From the NCBI RefSeq assembly GCF_020921035.1, contig NC_063151.1, forward strand, positions 29,456,934 through 29,520,933: DNA of 64,000 nt, read 5' to 3'. Shown here one piece after another: positions 59,141-64,000 of this stretch (positions are counted from its first letter, which is position 1; every line of letters begins with the position of its first letter). The notes under the pieces are model-generated. The model saw only the letters and a program-made list of their open reading frames with translations, did no database searches and was not told where the DNA came from. Made by a program: the position numbers and the translations under genes. The stretch is from Rhodamnia argentea (lineage: Eukaryota > Streptophyta > Magnoliopsida > Myrtales > Myrtaceae).

Positions 59141-62100
59141 AATTACGTAAAGCAAAGAGGAACTCCTACTTTTAATGATCTCAATCGCTCCTTCTCCAAA
59201 AACATTCTTAGTTGCTTCTTTCGAAAATATTGTGCGCATAGACAATTGAGTAAATACATAATTTTATCTCATCCCCCCAAGTCTTTAACAGCATGATTTA
59301 TATAAGAAACTTCTAAATGATAAAGACATGCTTGGATTTGACTCACGGAAGATGAGGATGACAAAAAAAGCAAGGATAGCACCTTCTAAAGAGGAACTCC
59401 TACTTTTAATGATCTTATTCGCTCCTTCTCCAAAAACATTCTCGGTTGCTTCTTTTGAAAACATTGTCCGCATAGACAATTGAGTAAATACATAATTTTA
59501 TCTCATCCTCCCGAGTCTTTAACAGCACGATTTATATAATAAGCTTCTAAATGATAAAGACATGCTCGGATCCGACTCACAGGAGATGAGGATGACAAAA
59601 GAAGCAAGGATAGCACTTTCCAAAGAGGAACTCCTACTTTTAATGATCTCATTGGCTCATTCTCAAAAAACTTTCTCGGTTGCTTCTTTTGAAAACATTG
59701 TGCGCATAGACGATTGAGTAAATAAATAATTTTATCTCATCCCCCGAGTCTTTGATAGCACGATTTATAGAATAAGCTTCTAAATGATAAAGACATACTT
59801 GGATCTGACTCACAAGAGATGAGGATGACAAAAGAAGCAAGGATAGCATTTTCCAAAGAGGAACTCCTACTTTTAATGATCTCATTTGCTCCTTCTCCAA
59901 AAACATTCTCAGGTGCTTCTTTCGAAAACATTGTGCGCATAGACGATTGAGTAAATACATAGTTTTACCTCATCTTCCCGAGTCTTTGACAGCACGATTT
60001 ATATAAGAAGCTTCTAAATGATAAAGACATGCTTGGATCCGACTCACGGGAGATGAGGATGACAAAAAGAAACAAGGATAGCACCTTCCAAAGAGGAACT
60101 CCTACTTTTAATGATCTCATTCGCTCCTTCTCCAAAAACTTTCTCGGTTGCTTCTTTCGAAAATATCGTGCGCATAGACGTTTGAGTAAATACATAATTT
60201 TATCTCATCCCCTCGAGTTTTTGACAGCACGATTTATATAAGAAGCTTCTAAATGATAAAGACATGCTTGGATCTGACTCGGAGGAGATGAGAATGACAA
60301 AAGAAGCAATGATAACACCTTCCAAAGAGGAACTCCTACTTTTAATGATTTCATTCGCTTCTTCTCCAAAAACTTTCTTAGTTGCTTCTTTCGAAAATAT
60401 CGTGCGCATAGACGATTGAGCAAATACAAAATTTTATCTCATCCCCTCGAGTTTTTGACAGCACGATTTATATAAGAAGCTTCTAAATGATAAAGACATG
60501 CTCGGATCTGACTCACGGGAGATGAGGATGACAAAAAGAAACAAGGATAGCACCTTCCGAAGAGGAACTCCTACTTTTAATGATCTCATTCGCTCCTTCT
60601 CCAAAAACTTTCTCGGTTGCTTCTTTTGAAAATATCGTGCGCATAGACGTTTGAGCAAATACATAATTTTATCTCATCCCCTCGAGTTTTTGACAGCACG
60701 ATTTATATAAGAAGCTTCTAAATGATAAAGACATGCTCGGATCCGACTCACAGGAGATGAGAATGACAAAAAGAAACAAGGATAGCACCTTCCGAAGAGG
60801 AACTCCTACTTTTAATGATCTCATTCCCTCCTTCTCCAAAAACTTTTTCAGTTGCTTCTTTCGAAAATATCGTGCGCATAGACGTTTGAGTAAATACATA
60901 ATTTTATCTCATCCCCTCGAGTTTTTGACAGCACGATTTATATAAGAAGCTTCTAAATGATAAAGACATGCTTGGATCTGACTCGGAGGAGATGAGGATG
61001 ACAAAAGAAGCAATGATTCCAAAGTGGAACTCCTACTTTTAATGATTTCATTCGCTTCTTCTCCAAAAACTTTCTTAGTTGCTTCTTTCGAAAATATCGT
61101 GCGCATAGACGTTTGAGTAAATACATAATTTTATCTCATCCCCTCGAGTTTTTGACAGCACGATTTATATAAGAAGCTTCTAAATGATAAAGACATGCTT
61201 GGATCCGACTCGGAGGAGATGAGGATGACAAAAGAAGCAAGGATAGCACCTTCCAAAGAGGAACTCCTACTTTTAATGATCTCATTCGCTCCTTCTCCAA
61301 AAACTTTCTCGGTTGCTTCTTTCGAAAATATCGTGCGCATAGACGTTTGAGTAAATACATAATTTTATCTCATCCCCTCGAGTTTTTGACAGCACGATTT
61401 ATATAAGAAGCTTCTAAATGATAAAGACATGCTCGGATCTGACTCACGGGAGATGAGGATGACAAAAGAAGCAAGGATAACACTTTCCAAAGAGGAACTC
61501 CTACTTTTAATGATCTCATTCGCTCCTTCTCCAAAAACATTCTCAATTGCTTCTTTTGAAAACATTGTGCGCATAGACGATTAAGTAAATACATAATTTT
61601 ATCTCATCCCCTCGAGTCTTTGACAACATGATTTATATAAGAAGCTTGTAAATAATAAAGACATGCTTGGATCTGACTCACGGGAGATAAGGATGACAAA
61701 AAGAAGCAAGGATAGCACCTTCCAAAGAGGAACTCCTACTTTTAATGATCTCATTCGCTCCTTCTCCAAAACCTTTCTCAGTTGCTTCTTTCGAAAACAT
61801 TGTGCGCATAGACGATTGAGTAAATACATAATTTTATCTCATCCCCCGAGTCTTTGACAGCACGATTTATATAAGAAGCTTCTAAATGATAAAGACGTGC
61901 TTGGATATGACTCACGGGAGATGAGGATGACAAAAGAAGCAAGGATAGCACCTTCCAAAGAGGAACTCCTACTTTTAATGATCTCATTCGCTCCTTCTCC
62001 AAAAACATTCTCGGGTGCTTCTTTCAAAAACATTGTGCGCATAGACGATTGAGTAAATACATAGTTTTACCTCATCTTCCCGAGTCTTTGACAGCACGAT

Positions 62101-63365
62101 TTATATAAGAAGCTTCTAAATGATAAAGACATACTTGGATCCGACTCACGGGAGATGAGGATGACAAAAAGAAGCAAGGATAGCACCTTCCAAAGAGGAA
62201 CTCCTACTTTTAATGATCTCATTCGCTCCTACTCCGAAAACTTTCTCGGTTGCTTCTTTCGAAAATATCGTGCGCATAGACGATTGAGCAAATACATAAT
62301 TTTATCTCATCCCCTCGAGTTTTTGACAGCACGATTTATATAAGAAGCTTCTAAATGATAAAGACATGCTTGGATCTAACTCAGAGGAGATGAGGATGAC
62401 AAAAGAAGCAAGGATAACACCTTCCAAAGAGGAACTCCTACTTTTAATGATCTCATTCGCTTCTTTTCCAAAAACTTTCTCGGTTGCTTCTTTCGAAAAC
62501 ATTGTGCGCATAAACGATTGAGTAAATACATAATTTTATCTCATCCTCTCGAGTCTTTAACAACACTATTTATATAAGAAGCTTCTAAATGATAAAGACA
62601 TGCTTGGATATGACTCACGGGAGATGAGGATGACAAAAGAAGCAAGGATAGCACCTTCCAAAGAGGAACTCCTACTTTTAATGATCTCATTCGCTCCTTC
62701 TCCAAAAACATTCTCGGGTGCTTATTTCGAAAACATTGTGCGCATAGACGATTGAGTAAATACATAGTTTTACCTCATCTTCCCGAGTCTTTGACAGCAC
62801 GATTTATATAAGAAGCTTCTAAATGATAAAGACATGCTTGGATCTGACTCACGGGAGATGAGGATGACAAAAAGAAGCAAGGATAGCACCTTCCAAAGAG
62901 GAACTCCTACTTTTAATGATCTCATTCGCTCCTTCTCCAAAAACTTTCTCGGTTGCTTCTTTCGAAAATATCGTGCGCATAGACGTTTGAGTAAATACAT
63001 AATTTTATCTCATCCCCTCGAGTTTTTGACAGCACGATTTATATAAGAAGCTTCTAAATGATAAAGACATGCTTGGATCTGACTCGGAGGAGATGAGGAT
63101 GACAAAAGAAGCAAGGATAACACCTTCCAAAGAGGAACTCCTACTTTTAATGATCTCATTCGCTTCTTCTCCAAAAACTTTCTCGGTTGCTTCTTTCGAA
63201 AACATTTTGCGCATAAACGATTGAGTAAATACATAATTTTATCTCATCCTCTCGAGTCTTTAACAACACTATTTATATAAGAAGCTTCTAAATGATAAAA
63301 TCATGCTTGGATTTGACTCATAGGAGATGAGAATGACAAAAGAAGCAAGAATAGCACCTTCCACA
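59141..63365. repeat. Tandem array of ~18 copies of a 234-bp HindIII repeat
   Basis: The word GGAACTCCTACTTTTAATGA starts at 59159, 59393, 59627, 59860, 60095, 60329, 60564, 60799, 61026, 61260, 61494, 61729, 61962, 62197, 62431, 62665, 62900 and 63134. Spacing is 233-235, once 227 through a small deletion. Almost every unit has one AAGCTT (HindIII) site and the same order of landmarks: the word above, TTGCTTCTTTCGAAAA, GTGCGCATAGACG, TTTTATCTCATCC, GACAGCACGATTTATATAAG, AAGCTTCTAAATGATAAAGA. Units differ by few substitutions. The right edge breaks off inside a unit at about 63363 (GCACCTTCCA), and the first unit is diverged on its left. No spacers, no transposon ends. Because 234 is divisible by three, both strands keep ~70-codon open frames per unit. 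Confidence 0.95.
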
Positions 63366-63870
63366 AGACAAGGTTAAGGAAGACTAAGCATTTGAAAAAT
63401 GCAAATTAGTTAGTAAAGTATAGTCGTGAAATGCTATGTTCGAAATTAATTTCCAAGAGAAGAATCATGTTAGTGGCGAATAATTATCCACTTTTATTGT
63501 ACCATGTTATTTGGAATAAAGCATAAGAACGAATATCCGAGGAGGGCCGTTTTCAAGAATCTCATGAAAATTACACCTTGGAAAAAAAAGGAGAAATAAA
63601 AAAAGGAATCCCAAGCTTTTTCCTTTATTTTTTTTTTTTTGGGGTCGAAGAATCCATTGCTAGTCCAACGAATGGCGACACATTAAGCTCACAATGACAA
63701 CACCCGAACGCCTCGCGACCGCGCCCCCCGCCCCAACCTCTCCTCTCGGAGCCAGCAATCCGCCACGAAACCCGTCCCATCATGTTCTTATTCGCCCGTC
63801 ACGCGCGTCTCGCCCTCTCCTCGTTACCCTCTCCCGCGCGTCCTCTCACGCGCCGCCTCCTTTGCCTCGC
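63366..63870 (+). promoter_or_regulatory. Spacer and upstream promoter of the last gene
   Basis: AT-rich up to about 63.66 kb, with a poly-T-GGGGTCGAA word at 63628-63649 between two GAATCC copies. Then an abrupt GC-rich, C-rich stretch leads to the TATA box. No coding sequence. Confidence 0.55.
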
Positions 63871-63878
63871 TATAAATA
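63871..63878 (+). promoter_or_regulatory. TATA box of the gene at the window edge
   Basis: TATAAATA in a C-rich context, about 120 bp upstream of the first ATG. Expected start of transcription near 63905; the leader is pyrimidine-rich (CTC repeats). Confidence 0.8.
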
Positions 63879-63991
63879 CCGCTCCCTTCCCTCTCAGAAA
63901 TCAAATTCTCGATCTCGACTCGTCCAGCTCTCGCCATCGCCTTCCCCTTCGCCGTCTCTCGAGGCACCTCTCCGTCTCCTCGAGTCGCGGG

Positions 63992-64000
63992 ATGGGATCG
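63992..64000 (+). CDS. Start of a protein-coding gene, cut by window end
   Basis: First ATG downstream of the TATA box and leader, reading Met-Gly-Ser before the window ends. Identity cannot be judged from three codons. Confidence 0.55.

Noticed and set aside
59649-63234. About twenty 62-103-codon frames in the tandem array as separate genes
   Set aside because: They are the same repeat read in shifted registers, often without ATG, and end at the same point of each unit. They follow from unit length, not from gene structure.
59141-63365. CRISPR-like or spacer array
   Set aside because: Units are contiguous 234-bp repeats without unique spacers, in a plant genome.
63612-63649. Poly-T-GGGGTCGAA at 63.6 kb as a sixth TTYGACC micro-insertion
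   Set aside because: The word fits, but the flanking direct repeat is only six bases (GAATCC), too short to claim.

Overview
The window is nuclear DNA from a flowering plant, most likely a woody eudicot. All host genes are intron-rich and encode plant-specific families (WRKY, GRAS, mTERF, ARID-HMGB, F-box/DUF295, AMY2-type alpha-amylase, MIR394). Intergenic DNA is AT-rich, with many (CT)n tracts and DNA-transposon remnants. No species can be named from the sequence; a Myrtales-type genome is only a weak guess. There is no bacterial, CRISPR or operon content. Layout: 0.26-2.6 kb is the 3' two-thirds of a group I WRKY gene (WRKY20 type, +). 4.8-6.4 kb is an intronless PAT1-clade GRAS gene (-). 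7.7-12.8 kb is gene-poor and holds a MITE. 12.85-14.0 kb is a small CxxCxGxG zinc-finger protein (-), head-to-head across 405 bp with mTERF9 (14.4-17.5 kb, +). mTERF9 converges on a single-domain rhodanese of the STR16 type (18.7-20.6 kb, -). An ARID-HMG protein (HMGB9 type, -) lies at 21.8-24.3 kb. 24.3-30.3 kb has no recognised gene but contains a 163-bp hAT-type MITE. 30.3-31.4 kb is an F-box/DUF295 gene (-), with a tRNA-Asp(GTC) about 420 bp upstream of it. 33.2-39.3 kb is a complete but decayed Mutator-like element with ~650-bp terminal inverted repeats and a 9-bp target duplication. 40.7-45.3 kb is a cytosolic AMY2-type alpha-amylase (+). 45.8-47.2 kb is a non-autonomous PIF/Harbinger-type element. 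47.2-54 kb is gene-poor. A MIR394 precursor sits at 54.2-54.4 kb (+) behind a TATA-like box. 59.15-63.37 kb is a tandem array of about 18 copies of a 234-bp HindIII repeat. The window ends at the promoter and start codon of a further + strand gene. Functionally, three adjacent nuclear genes (zinc-finger protein, mTERF9, rhodanese) probably encode plastid proteins, two of them sharing one short divergent promoter. The WRKY, GRAS, HMGB and MIR394 loci are regulators, and AMY2 acts in starch or glucan breakdown. The most unusual observations are a set of tiny (16-28 bp) insertions that share a TTYGAC(C)-poly(A) end and carry 9-14 bp target duplications, and the young, locally higher-order 234-bp array next to a promoter. 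Exon borders were placed by eye from GT/AG sites, reading frame and remembered homologues; none was checked computationally.
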